Below are positions 8,726 through 15,907 of a DNA stretch of 64,000 nucleotides, piece by piece. How positions within the stretch are numbered: position 1 is the stretch's first letter; the number at the start of each line of letters is the position of its first letter. The notes beneath the pieces are model-generated. The model saw only the letters and a program-made list of their open reading frames with translations, was not told the origin of the DNA and did no database searches. The position numbers were made by a program, and so were the translations under genes. The stretch comes from Bacteroidetes bacterium HGW-Bacteroidetes-4 (GTDB taxonomy: Bacteria; Bacteroidota; Bacteroidia; Bacteroidales; SZUA-534). The DNA is taken from contig PHDD01000010.1 in the NCBI GenBank assembly GCA_002840905.1, forward strand, positions 62,001-126,000, in the 5' to 3' direction.

Positions 8726-9994
8726 ATGAAGCATAAGACACAAAAACTGATTATTCTTGTTATTTTCTTTTTAATAAGCCTAATTATCATACAGTTTATC
8801 TGGATGATACGGGCAGCAGGTTATCAGGAAAAACAATTTGAATACACCGTAGTAGCTGCTTTAAACAAATCGGTTACCGAACTCGACAAACAAAATTCGG
8901 TTTGCCTTCAGGTTACCAACTGTTTCGACATTAAAGGTTTTACCTGTTGCGAAAAAGAACACCTGAGTCTCGACAAATGGACGTTTATCGATTCGCTAAT
9001 CAAAGCCGAACTGGCTTATAGCAAAATTTGTCTTCCCTACGAATTTCAACTGACCTTAGATCCCCACCCGCATCTGGTGTTAACCGATGTTGAATCGCGT
9101 CATAAGTGCTTTACCGTTAAATCGAACCTAATCACCACCCATAACGAACCCATCTGGCTGCACATTACCTTTCCGGGCCGAAACAAGTTTATTCTGGCAC
9201 AAATTGGCTGGTTGTTTATTGTAAGTATTGTTTTAATTGTGCTAACCATTGGGGCTTTTCTTCTTATTTACAAATATTATAGGCAGGAGCAATCGTTGTC
9301 GAACGATACACGCAATTTCATAAATAATTTAACTCATGAGTTTAAAACGCCACTGGCTTCTATTCGCTTAGCCAACAACCGTATTTCAAAAACTCCGGGT
9401 TGTGCTGAAAACGTGGCACCTTATACCCGTATTATTAAGCAGGAAAACGACAAACTCGATTTGCACATAAATTACCTGCTCGATATTTCGAGACTGCAAA
9501 AAGGAAAAATGCCCATGAATTTTGAAGTACTCGATATACATCAGCAAATCAGGCAGGTTTCCGATTCGTTCCATTTGATGATTGATGAACGCAAAGGCAA
9601 TATTAAACTCGAATTACTGGCTCAAAACTATAGGGTAAAAGCCGATTGCTTTCATATTTCGAATGCGATAAACAACCTGCTCGACAATGCCTGTAAATAT
9701 TCACCCCAGGCACCCGATATTGAAATAAAAACTTTTAACAAAAACCAAAAGCTGGTGGTGGCCATTTCCGATAAAGGACTGGGCATTGATAAAGCCGATC
9801 AAAAAACCATCTTTCAGGAATTCTCGCGGGTAAATACCGGTGACATACACAATGTTAAAGGTTTTGGACTGGGCTTGTCGTACGTGGGACAAGTGGTTCA
9901 GATGCATCAGGGACAATTGAAACTGCAAAGTAAAAAAGGCGAAGGCAGTACCTTTTTCATCGAATTACCTATATTTGATTCAGCAAACAAATAG
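8726..9994 (+). CDS. Membrane sensor histidine kinase of a two-component pair, Cys-rich sensor domain
   Basis: A 422-residue kinase with two membrane helices (about 8-28 and 160-185) enclosing a periplasmic domain of some 130 residues. HisKA follows with NFINNLTHEFKTPLASIRLA, then HATPase_c with NAINNLLDNACKYS (N box), DKGLGI (G1) and GFGLGLSYV (G2). The periplasmic domain holds six cysteines, including C60, C66 and the C74-C75 pair, so disulfide or metal chemistry could be part of sensing (inference). The OmpR-type regulator starts 115 bases downstream. The architecture is that of the RprX/RprY type common in Bacteroidota, but orthology cannot be asserted. Confidence 0.9.
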   Translation: MKHKTQKLIILVIFFLISLIIIQFIWMIRAAGYQEKQFEYTVVAALNKSVTELDKQNSVCLQVTNCFDIKGFTCCEKEHLSLDKWTFIDSLIKAELAYSKICLPYEFQLTLDPHPHLVLTDVESRHKCFTVKSNLITTHNEPIWLHITFPGRNKFILAQIGWLFIVSIVLIVLTIGAFLLIYKYYRQEQSLSNDTRNFINNLTHEFKTPLASIRLANNRISKTPGCAENVAPYTRIIKQENDKLDLHINYLLDISRLQKGKMPMNFEVLDIHQQIRQVSDSFHLMIDERKGNIKLELLAQNYRVKADCFHISNAINNLLDNACKYSPQAPDIEIKTFNKNQKLVVAISDKGLGIDKADQKTIFQEFSRVNTGDIHNVKGFGLGLSYVGQVVQMHQGQLKLQSKKGEGSTFFIELPIFDSANK

Positions 9995-10040
9995 ACGGGT
10001 ATGAAACCCTCCGACTTCGTCGGGATTGTTTGACTAACAA

Positions 10041-10075
10041 ATTTCAGTTCGCTCATTCCTGAAATCTGAGTCTCA
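10041..10075. repeat. Hairpin plus shared tail, dispersed repeat copy 1
   Basis: A 7-bp stem (ATTTCAG at 10041-10047 with CTGAAAT at 10059-10065) leads into CCTGAAATCTGAGTCTCA (10058-10075). A second copy of this 18-mer with one change lies at 12558-12575, also beside a hairpin. A small stem CCGAC/GTCGG (10011-10023) precedes it. It sits between the kinase and its regulator and may be a dispersed intergenic element. Confidence 0.5.
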
Positions 10076-10109
10076 TGAATAAAAACGGCTGATTAAAATA
10101 GCTTTACTG

Positions 10110-10808
10110 ATGAAAAAAGAAACCAAATTGCGCATTTTGCTGGTTGAAGATAATCTGAATCTGGGATTTCTTACTACAGAATTTCTGGAATCGGAAGGAT
10201 TTGATGTGAAACTTTGCCGCGATGGGGAATCGGGGGTTAAAGCATTTACCGACGGCCAGTTCGACTTTTGCATTTTAGACATCATGCTCCCAAAAATGGA
10301 TGGATACCAAGTGGCAACTCTTATCCGACAACTCGATCCGAAAGTTCCCATCATATTTTTAACCGCAAAAAACCTAAAAGGAGATAAGTTTAAAGGTTTT
10401 AATCTGGGAGCCGACGATTACATTACCAAGCCCTTTGACGAAGAAGAACTGCTTTGGCGCATTAATGCCGTTTTAAATCGTACACAAAAAACCGTGGCTA
10501 CCATTCCTAATCATATAATGATTGGCCGTTTTTGCTTCGAACCTCACAACCAGCTTTTGGTGCTCGATAATCAGGGACAGCGACTTACCGAACGCGAGAC
10601 TAAAATATTGGAATTGCTTTGCCAGAATTTGGGTAACATCATCCGACGCGAGGAATTGTTACAACAAATCTGGGGCGAAAACGACTACTTTGCCGGTCGC
10701 AGTCTCGATGTGTTTATTGCCAAACTTCGGAAATACTTAAAAGCCGATACGCGGGTTAACATCGAAAATGTTCCCCGGGTTGGATTTCTTTTGTCGGTAA
10801 ATCAATAA
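10110..10808 (+). CDS. OmpR-family response regulator
   Basis: A 232-residue regulator. The receiver domain (about 8-122) has VEDN, the phospho-acceptor Asp in CILDIMLPKMDGY (about residue 56), FLTAKN and the conserved Lys in YITKPFD. A winged-helix trans_reg_C domain (about 135-230) has LTERETKILELLCQN, REELLQQIWG and the recognition segment RSLDVFIAKLRKYL. It follows the Cys-rich kinase gene on the same strand and is its expected partner. Its stop overlaps the end of the convergent LRR gene by 7 bases, leaving no room for a terminator between them. Confidence 0.92.
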   Translation: MKKETKLRILLVEDNLNLGFLTTEFLESEGFDVKLCRDGESGVKAFTDGQFDFCILDIMLPKMDGYQVATLIRQLDPKVPIIFLTAKNLKGDKFKGFNLGADDYITKPFDEEELLWRINAVLNRTQKTVATIPNHIMIGRFCFEPHNQLLVLDNQGQRLTERETKILELLCQNLGNIIRREELLQQIWGENDYFAGRSLDVFIAKLRKYLKADTRVNIENVPRVGFLLSVNQ

Positions 10809-11728
10809 ACCACCGTAACATCTCGTTTTTTTAATTCCAAAACCTGGGCTAAGGGAATTGGGTTTCCCAACAGGTTGACAAATTCCAAAGCCTGCAAATA
10901 AAATAAAGGCGATGCATCGTTAATTTTATTCCCCGATAAATCGAGCATTCGCAAATCCTGTAACTGTGCCAGCGCATCGATATAACGCAACTGGTTATTG
11001 GCCAGATACAATTCCTGAACATTAGCGCAAGCTGCTATTTTTGAAATATCGAACAGTTGATTGTACGATAAGTCGATTACCCGGGCATAAGTGCAAAACT
11101 CTATTCCATCCAAATCTTCAATCTCGTACTCAGCCATTTCAATTTCTTCCAAATCTTCCAGAAGATGCACCGGAAAATCGAAATGAACCGGACCGTAAAT
11201 TTTCCGCTTAAGCGCCGTGAGAAAACTGCCATCGGGAGTTCCCTGCCCCTCGCTGAAAAAATACCGATCATCGATATTTTCTTCGTCGAACCAATGGCTT
11301 TGCGGTTCTTCCTCTTCGTGTAAAAGGTAATAATCGTCGTTAGCCGGACGGTAATTCCAACCATATTCTTCTTCAAATGCTTCGGGATCGAGCAAATTGC
11401 TTTCTGAATGTTCGTTAAGTAAATCAATCTGCTCCAAAACCGCTCCGAGGTAACGATACACCTCCAGACTTTCCTGGTCCTTACAACAGTTTATCTGGTT
11501 ATGGTAATCGTTTAATTTGTCGGGATGAAACAAAACTATCAGACGTGAAAACAAACGGGCATCGGATGCTTCGTTAAAGGGATAAAACCGGCTTACCACC
11601 TCACCCGTTTGTTTCAAAGCCTTCAGATGCCTGTTTTTATGAAAACCTATTAACCGCGACGAAATATAGGTCAGGTTCTCAGTTGAAAAATCGGCTAACA
11701 ACTGATTTTTTAAAAGGGTTAATTCCAT
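10802..11728 (-). CDS. Leucine-rich-repeat protein with a J-domain-like N-terminal segment
   Basis: A 308-residue cytoplasmic protein. The C-terminal 95 residues form about four 22-residue leucine-rich repeats of the SDS22 kind (RVIDLSYNQLFDIS, QELYLANNQLRYID, RMLDLSGNKINDAS, EFVNLLGNPIPL). The middle is very acidic. Near residues 50-75 the segment ARLFSRLIVLFHPDKLNDY resembles helix II plus the HPD loop of a DnaJ domain, although the rest of the J fold is not obvious. LRRs of this class mediate protein binding. No signal peptide is present, and its own ATG is preceded by an AT-rich stretch. The role is unknown. Confidence 0.8.
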   Translation of the reverse strand: MELTLLKNQLLADFSTENLTYISSRLIGFHKNRHLKALKQTGEVVSRFYPFNEASDARLFSRLIVLFHPDKLNDYHNQINCCKDQESLEVYRYLGAVLEQIDLLNEHSESNLLDPEAFEEEYGWNYRPANDDYYLLHEEEEPQSHWFDEENIDDRYFFSEGQGTPDGSFLTALKRKIYGPVHFDFPVHLLEDLEEIEMAEYEIEDLDGIEFCTYARVIDLSYNQLFDISKIAACANVQELYLANNQLRYIDALAQLQDLRMLDLSGNKINDASPLFYLQALEFVNLLGNPIPLAQVLELKKRDVTVVY

Positions 11729-11886
11729 TGTTTACTTCGCAATTTTAAACTGCGAAAATAAAAAAGGTTTTTAAGAACACAATGGCTTAGGCCATACGGT
11801 CTTCTTTTCGTTTGAGACCAAAAGAAACAAAAGTGTTGCCCACCACACCGTATTTATTAAATTCCAATAAATTCACACTTTGGCCT

Positions 11887-12264
11887 GTGCGTGTCATTCC
11901 ATGCATTGCGCGTGTCACACCATAGACTGTGCGTGCTACACCTTAGACTGTTCGTATTACACCCTAAATTGTGCGCATTACACCCTAGCCTGTTCGTGCT
12001 AAACCCTATACGGCGCGTATAACACCCTAAACGGTGCGTGTTACACCTTAGACTGTGCGTGTTACGAGCTAGACTGTGCGTGTTACGAGCTAGACTGTGC
12101 GTGTTACACGATAGACTGTGCGTGTTACACGATAGACTGTGCGTGTTACAAGATGGACTGTGCGTGTTACGGGGTAGATGGTGCGTGTTACGGGGTAGAT
12201 GGTGCGTGTTACGGGGTAGATAGTGCGTGTTACGGGGTAGATGGTGCGTGTTACAAAATGAGTA
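11887..12264. repeat. 21-bp tandem repeat array, 18 units (minisatellite)
   Basis: Eighteen consecutive 21-base units occur without a single insertion or deletion. Each begins GTGCGTGTTAC (conserved part) followed by a 10-base variable part often ending TAGACT or TAGATG. Units 9-10, 11-12 and 14-15-17 are identical groups, so the array grew by local duplication, while units 1-7 have drifted most. Substitutions are spread over all codon positions of the open minus frame (heptapeptide NTHSLAR), which argues against it being a protein. It is too short-unit and lacks spacers for CRISPR. Confidence 0.9.
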
Positions 12265-12345
12265 CTTAAAGTGGCTTAAGTTCATAAAGTGCCTAATGTT
12301 GATGGAGGTTAGAGGCCTGTTCGATTGACATGGGGGGGGTTAGCG

Positions 12346-12380
12346 TTTAGACGCTAGACTTAAGACTCAAGACACAAGAC
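12346..12380. repeat. Five heptamer units ending in GAC
   Basis: TTTAGAC, GCTAGAC, TTAAGAC, TCAAGAC and ACAAGAC follow each other without gaps. They are non-coding. The same motif (TTAGAC with 7-base period) recurs at 48789-48836 and 52998-53025, and the last third of the nearby 21-bp unit (TTAGACT) has the same form. Confidence 0.65.
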
Positions 12381-12529
12381 ATTTCGTGAGGAGTTTGTGG
12401 TTAATGATTTCAGATAAGCGATTAACGAGTTCCGATTGGCAATTTTAGATTACGTTTTGTGAGGACTTTGTTACTGAAGATTTTTGTTTTTTATGATGGG
12501 AGCTGATTTATTAAGTTAAGCACTTAGGT

Positions 12530-12575
12530 GGTCTGCCCCCGATGGATCGGAGGCAGACCTGAAATCAGAGTCTCA
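12530..12575. repeat. Nested hairpin plus shared tail, dispersed repeat copy 2
   Basis: GGTCTGCC (12530-12537) pairs with GGCAGACC (12552-12559), and inside it CCGAT (12539-12543) pairs with ATCGG (12546-12550), giving a nearly continuous 13-bp stem. The sequence CCTGAAATCAGAGTCTCA (12558-12575) follows, matching 17 of 18 bases at 10058-10075. It lies just past the stop of the TonB receptor gene on the minus strand, so it could also act as that gene's transcription end, but no T run follows on that strand. Confidence 0.5.
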
Positions 12576-12588
12576 CTGGTTTAAAGCG

Positions 12589-14952
12589 TTACTTAATATT
12601 ACTGAAACGTAGGCCAAAATAAATTACCCGGGGAGTTCCGGGTCCGTACATATAGCCCGGGTCGCGGAATTCTCCGGAATCGAAATCGCTTTGGTACGAA
12701 TTGAACAGATTCTTAACTCCGGTGCTCAATTGCAGGATGGTACCGTTTAGTTTGATGTCGTAAGCCACCTTAAGTCCTAAATCGAAAAAGGGATCTGATT
12801 TTTTCATGATTCCCTCGACCCCTGCGGGAAGTTCGGTGCCAAAATAAGGAACCAGCATGCTTCCGGTATAATTTCCAGAAACCATCAGGCAAAGGTTTTT
12901 AACCACATCGTAATCTATAGTAACAAAACCATAGGTATTGGGTGTGCGTGCAAAACGCTTTTCATCGAGTTCCTGAGGCTTATCGTACTCACTTATTTGT
13001 GCCGTAAAACCCAGTTTAGCCATAAAGTTGGGCGAAGGAGCCAGATTCCATTCCAGATTTACCCCTGCCACAAAAGCTCCATCGCTTGCATTTACCCGGG
13101 TGTAAATTACGGTTCCATCGGCATCGGGCACACCGTAATCATTCACAAAGGGATTATTCAGACGGGTATAAAAACCTTCGATCAACCCCTGGTTCTGAAA
13201 AGTGCCCCAGGTATGATTCATATCGAGCGATGCCATTATGCTGCGACTCTCCTCCTGTTTTAATCCGGGGTCGTTTACATGTAACACTTTCCGTGCACTG
13301 GAAACTTCAATGTGTAAATCCTCGTCAAAAATTTGGGGCGCTCTAAAACCGTGCGAATAGCTTAGGCGCGACATGAAGCTGGGTGAAATCTCATATTTTA
13401 AACTAATCCTCGGACTTAAGACCGTTCCTTCGACCGGTAAGGTTGCATTGGTTTTATCGTCGATGCGGTAATGGTCGACACGTAAACCCAGCGAACTTTT
13501 AAACGAACCAAATTCCCACTCGCTTTGCATAAAAGCAGCTACATTCTGCGACGATTGATCGGCAACCAGCGTGTTTGGTGTATGGAGGTTGTTTTCCCAA
13601 TCGAAATAGCCCAGTTTTTTATCGTTCAAATAACCTCCGTTGTTTTCAACTCCCATAACCAGACTACCCGGCGCAAAACCCAGCTTATCGCGATCCATGG
13701 AAAACTGGGCTCCCAAAGCATACGAAAGATCGCTGGTTGCTCCATAAGCCGAAGGATCCATGCCGGCTCCATAGTAAGAGTCGCGCTCTACATTTTGTAC
13801 CGAAGCAAAGACACTTAATTTATCGGCATGATTAAACAACTGATCGTAGCTTAAGGCTCCGGTGTTTATATTGTGAGTTACCGCTTCGGCAATGTTGGCT
13901 TCGTGCAAGGAATATTCAAAACGATCGCCTCCCCGGCGCTTTTCGTTTATGTTAAAATAATCAAAAGTAATTTTACCACGTTTCCCGGTGCGGTGATAAG
14001 CCCGTGTACCCACCGTGGTGTTGTTTATTTGAGCAATTTCAGAAAAACCGTCGTTATTGGTATCAAAAGGATCCATTTGCCGGTAAAAACCAAACACCGT
14101 AACACCGGCTTTAGCCTCGGCGTCAACCACCGAAGCGTTAAAATTTATGTTGCGATCGGGAGCAATTCCACCCGAAGTTTCGTGTCCAACACCTATTAAA
14201 CTTAAGCCGGTATTTAGCTCAAAAGCGCTGTTAATGGGATCTTTGGTAATTAAATTAATGGTTCCGGCAATGGCGTTACTCCCATACAAGGCAGAACCTC
14301 CGCCACGAACCACCTCAACCCGTTCAATCATATTGGCCGGAAATAATTCCAAACCGTAAACCCCGGCCAAACCGCTAAAAATTGCCCGGCTGTTAATCAG
14401 CACCTGACTGTAGGGCCCTTCCATACCATTCATACGAATCTGGGTAAACCCACAATTCTGGCAATTGTTTTCGAGCCGTAAACCCGGGGTAAAGTTAAGT
14501 CCTTCACCCAGATTTACCGAATTGGTATTCAGGAATAATTTGGGTGTCAGCGAATTTACCAGGGTCATGGCATCTTTTCGGTTTTGCTCGTTTCGGTTGG
14601 CAGTAACCACCACTTGTTCCAAACCAATTAAATCTTCGACCAGTTCAAACTTAATTTCGGCCGTTTTCCCCTCAACAAGTTCTACTTTCTTTTCTTCCGA
14701 TTTATAACCCATAACCTGAGCTCTGACGGTATAGCTTCCTATCGGCAAATTTAACAAACTAAAATGTCCGGTTTCGTCGGCTGAAGTTCCGATGGAAGTT
14801 CCTTTTAATACGATGGATGCAAAAGGCAAATGTTGCCCGTTTGCTGTTACGTGCCCAATAATATGGGCATCAGTCTTTTTTTGCGCATCAACGGCAAACA
14901 CTATAAAATAAAAGAAAGCGAAGAAAATACAATACTTAAAAGTTCTCATCAA
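12589..14952 (-). CDS. TonB-dependent outer-membrane receptor (CirA-like, possible metal uptake)
   Basis: A 787-residue receptor with signal peptide (MMRTFKYCIFFAFFYFIVFAVDA). A carboxypeptidase-regulatory-like beta domain follows (about 30-115, IIGHVTANGQHLPFASIVLKG), then a TonB plug (about 118-235, VVVTANRNEQNRKDAM to EVVRGGGSALYGSNAIAGTINL) and a C-terminal beta-barrel ending in a final aromatic strand (VIYFGLRFSNIK). The plug carries a CQNCGFTQIRMNG motif with two cysteines, which I associate with a Bacteroidota receptor subgroup of suspected metal function; this is inference. It is not of the SusC type. A small His-rich membrane protein gene lies 118 bases upstream on the same strand, probably co-transcribed. 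Confidence 0.88.
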   Translation of the reverse strand: MMRTFKYCIFFAFFYFIVFAVDAQKKTDAHIIGHVTANGQHLPFASIVLKGTSIGTSADETGHFSLLNLPIGSYTVRAQVMGYKSEEKKVELVEGKTAEIKFELVEDLIGLEQVVVTANRNEQNRKDAMTLVNSLTPKLFLNTNSVNLGEGLNFTPGLRLENNCQNCGFTQIRMNGMEGPYSQVLINSRAIFSGLAGVYGLELFPANMIERVEVVRGGGSALYGSNAIAGTINLITKDPINSAFELNTGLSLIGVGHETSGGIAPDRNINFNASVVDAEAKAGVTVFGFYRQMDPFDTNNDGFSEIAQINNTTVGTRAYHRTGKRGKITFDYFNINEKRRGGDRFEYSLHEANIAEAVTHNINTGALSYDQLFNHADKLSVFASVQNVERDSYYGAGMDPSAYGATSDLSYALGAQFSMDRDKLGFAPGSLVMGVENNGGYLNDKKLGYFDWENNLHTPNTLVADQSSQNVAAFMQSEWEFGSFKSSLGLRVDHYRIDDKTNATLPVEGTVLSPRISLKYEISPSFMSRLSYSHGFRAPQIFDEDLHIEVSSARKVLHVNDPGLKQEESRSIMASLDMNHTWGTFQNQGLIEGFYTRLNNPFVNDYGVPDADGTVIYTRVNASDGAFVAGVNLEWNLAPSPNFMAKLGFTAQISEYDKPQELDEKRFARTPNTYGFVTIDYDVVKNLCLMVSGNYTGSMLVPYFGTELPAGVEGIMKKSDPFFDLGLKVAYDIKLNGTILQLSTGVKNLFNSYQSDFDSGEFRDPGYMYGPGTPRVIYFGLRFSNIK

Positions 14953-15070
14953 TATAAGGTATAAAAATGTTTGTTCTGATTAGCTAAAGACATACTTCTT
15001 CTACATTAAGCATGGCATTGCTTTATAAAACACTGAGGGAATTAAAAAAAAATCTAAAGGAAAAATGCAG

Positions 15071-15433
15071 CTAACACCTTGGAGGGCCGCGGTGCTCATT
15101 AAATTTATACAGTTCACGAATTACCGGAGCAGCGGAGGTATTGTAAAATTTACAATCGGGTGAATGGTTTATTATTTCAGCAAATTCAACCGGATTTGCG
15201 TCAGGCGCCAAATGGCCGTCGAAAAAACTAAACAAAAGTATTTCGTTTGACTTATGCGTATGGTTTTCTGAGCCTTCGGCAGGCTTACTCGTTTTATTAT
15301 AGGGATGTGCATGTTTTACCAAAACTCCTGAGGGGAGCTGATGATAATGCATGGTCTTAATCAGTTGTTGCTGATAAGAAAGTAAAAGCAGGATTCCTGC
15401 CCAAATAATACTATGTTGAATAATTTTTTGCAT
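15071..15433 (-). CDS. Small His-rich membrane-anchored or exported protein
   Basis: A 120-residue protein with an N-terminal hydrophobic helix (about 8-22, SIIWAGILLLLSYQQQ) that may be an uncleaved anchor or signal. The mature part has His-rich segments (TMHYHQLPSG, KHAHPYN, NHTHKSNE) and two cysteines, one at the very C-terminus. It shares strand and probable transcript with the TonB receptor. The His pairs would suit copper, zinc or other metal binding in the periplasm, consistent with a metal-uptake receptor downstream, but no named family was recognised. No CAAAnnTA (-7 box on this strand) was found immediately upstream. Confidence 0.65.
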   Translation of the reverse strand: MQKIIQHSIIWAGILLLLSYQQQLIKTMHYHQLPSGVLVKHAHPYNKTSKPAEGSENHTHKSNEILLFSFFDGHLAPDANPVEFAEIINHSPDCKFYNTSAAPVIRELYKFNEHRGPPRC

Positions 15434-15687
15434 CCTTATAAATTACACAACAAATAAATGGTAATAATCTGTTCTGTACAATACCTATTAATTGGGATTT
15501 GTCGGCTTTTACAATAAAATGAACCCGACTTATTTCTTTTCCATTAAACAAAAACTATAAAAAGGCACATCGATTTTACTTACTGACAATCAAATAAATA
15601 GTTTTTATGAAATAGCTATCAGAATTTTACCTGGGAATATTTGTTATTAATAGCTTATTATTTGTTTTAATTTAAAATTTATTACCC

Positions 15688-15695
15688 TATATTTG
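15688..15695 (+). promoter_or_regulatory. -7 box of the threonine operon
   Basis: TATATTTG fits the Bacteroidota sigma factor consensus TAnnTTTG. A TTTG at 15661-15664 lies 23 bases upstream, within the accepted spacing for the -33 element. Transcription would start near 15700, only a few bases before the leader ORF. Confidence 0.6.
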
Positions 15696-15707
15696 TTTCG
15701 ATTTATT

Positions 15708-15833
15708 ATGAAAACTGAAGCTAACATATTTAAACACCAACTACCACCCATGCAACCCGGGCGGGCAACATTTTATGGGAAAAGGCATACAGCAACAACA
15801 ACTATAACAACAACTATTATTACCACCCCTTAG
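15708..15833 (+). CDS. thrL: Threonine operon leader peptide (attenuator peptide)
   Basis: A 41-codon ORF from ATG 15708 to TAG 15831 that is too short for usual gene callers. Residues 28-40 read TATTTITTTIITT: nine Thr and three Ile in thirteen codons, directly before the stop. The first gene of the thr operon starts 74 bases further on. In enterobacteria a Thr/Ile-rich peptide (thrL) senses charged tRNA and controls premature termination; the same composition and position here argue for analogous control. The two ATGs (15708 and 15750) are in frame and the first is nearest the promoter. The symbol is given by analogy of role, not sequence homology. Confidence 0.8.
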   Translation: MKTEANIFKHQLPPMQPGRATFYGKRHTATTTITTTIITTP

Positions 15834-15846
15834 GGGGTAGTAATAA
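15817..15846 (+). promoter_or_regulatory. Attenuator-type hairpin at the leader stop codon
   Basis: Bases 15817-15829 pair with 15834-15846 (12 of 13 pairs, one C-A mismatch) around a TTAG loop that contains part of the leader stop. A ribosome stalled on the Thr codons would sit on the left arm and melt it. There is no T run after the right arm, so it is not a canonical intrinsic terminator. It might act as an anti-terminator, translational or Rho-linked element. Confidence 0.55.
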
Positions 15847-15907
15847 ATAATTTAGGAATCCGCATGTTAGTGCATTATTAAATCACCAAAATTTAATCCT
15901 TAGTTTT

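Larger units (their letters stand above)
11729..12588. other. 860-base non-coding stretch with minisatellite and hairpins
   Basis: No credible gene is seen here. From left to right it holds a 7-bp hairpin (TTCTTTT at 11802-11808 with AAAAGAA at 11820-11826), the 21-bp tandem array (11887-12264), a run of eight G (12332-12339), five heptamer units (12346-12380) and a long nested hairpin (12530-12559) followed by an 18-mer shared with 10058-10075. The reading frames that stay open across the array on both strands result from the repeat length being a multiple of three. Confidence 0.6.

Noticed and set aside
10011..10023. Terminator between the kinase and the OmpR regulator
   Set aside because: The stem is only 5 bp and no T run follows; the two genes are expected to be co-transcribed.
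11887..12264. CRISPR array
   Set aside because: Unit length is 21 with a partly conserved unit and no unique spacers of regular length; no cas genes nearby.
11857..12285. Minus-strand 142-residue frame with NTH-type heptapeptide repeats, and the opposite frame at 12038-12223
   Set aside because: Both frames are open only because the 21-base unit is a multiple of three; changes fall at all codon positions, and there is no signal peptide or recognised fold.
12332..12339. Run of eight G as a phase-variation switch
   Set aside because: It lies in non-coding DNA, not in a gene start or an evident promoter.
15550..15606. Inverted repeat AAAAACTAT/ATAGTTTTT as an operator
   Set aside because: Nine-base arms 39 bases apart in AT-rich DNA are not distinctive and lie away from the promoter boxes.
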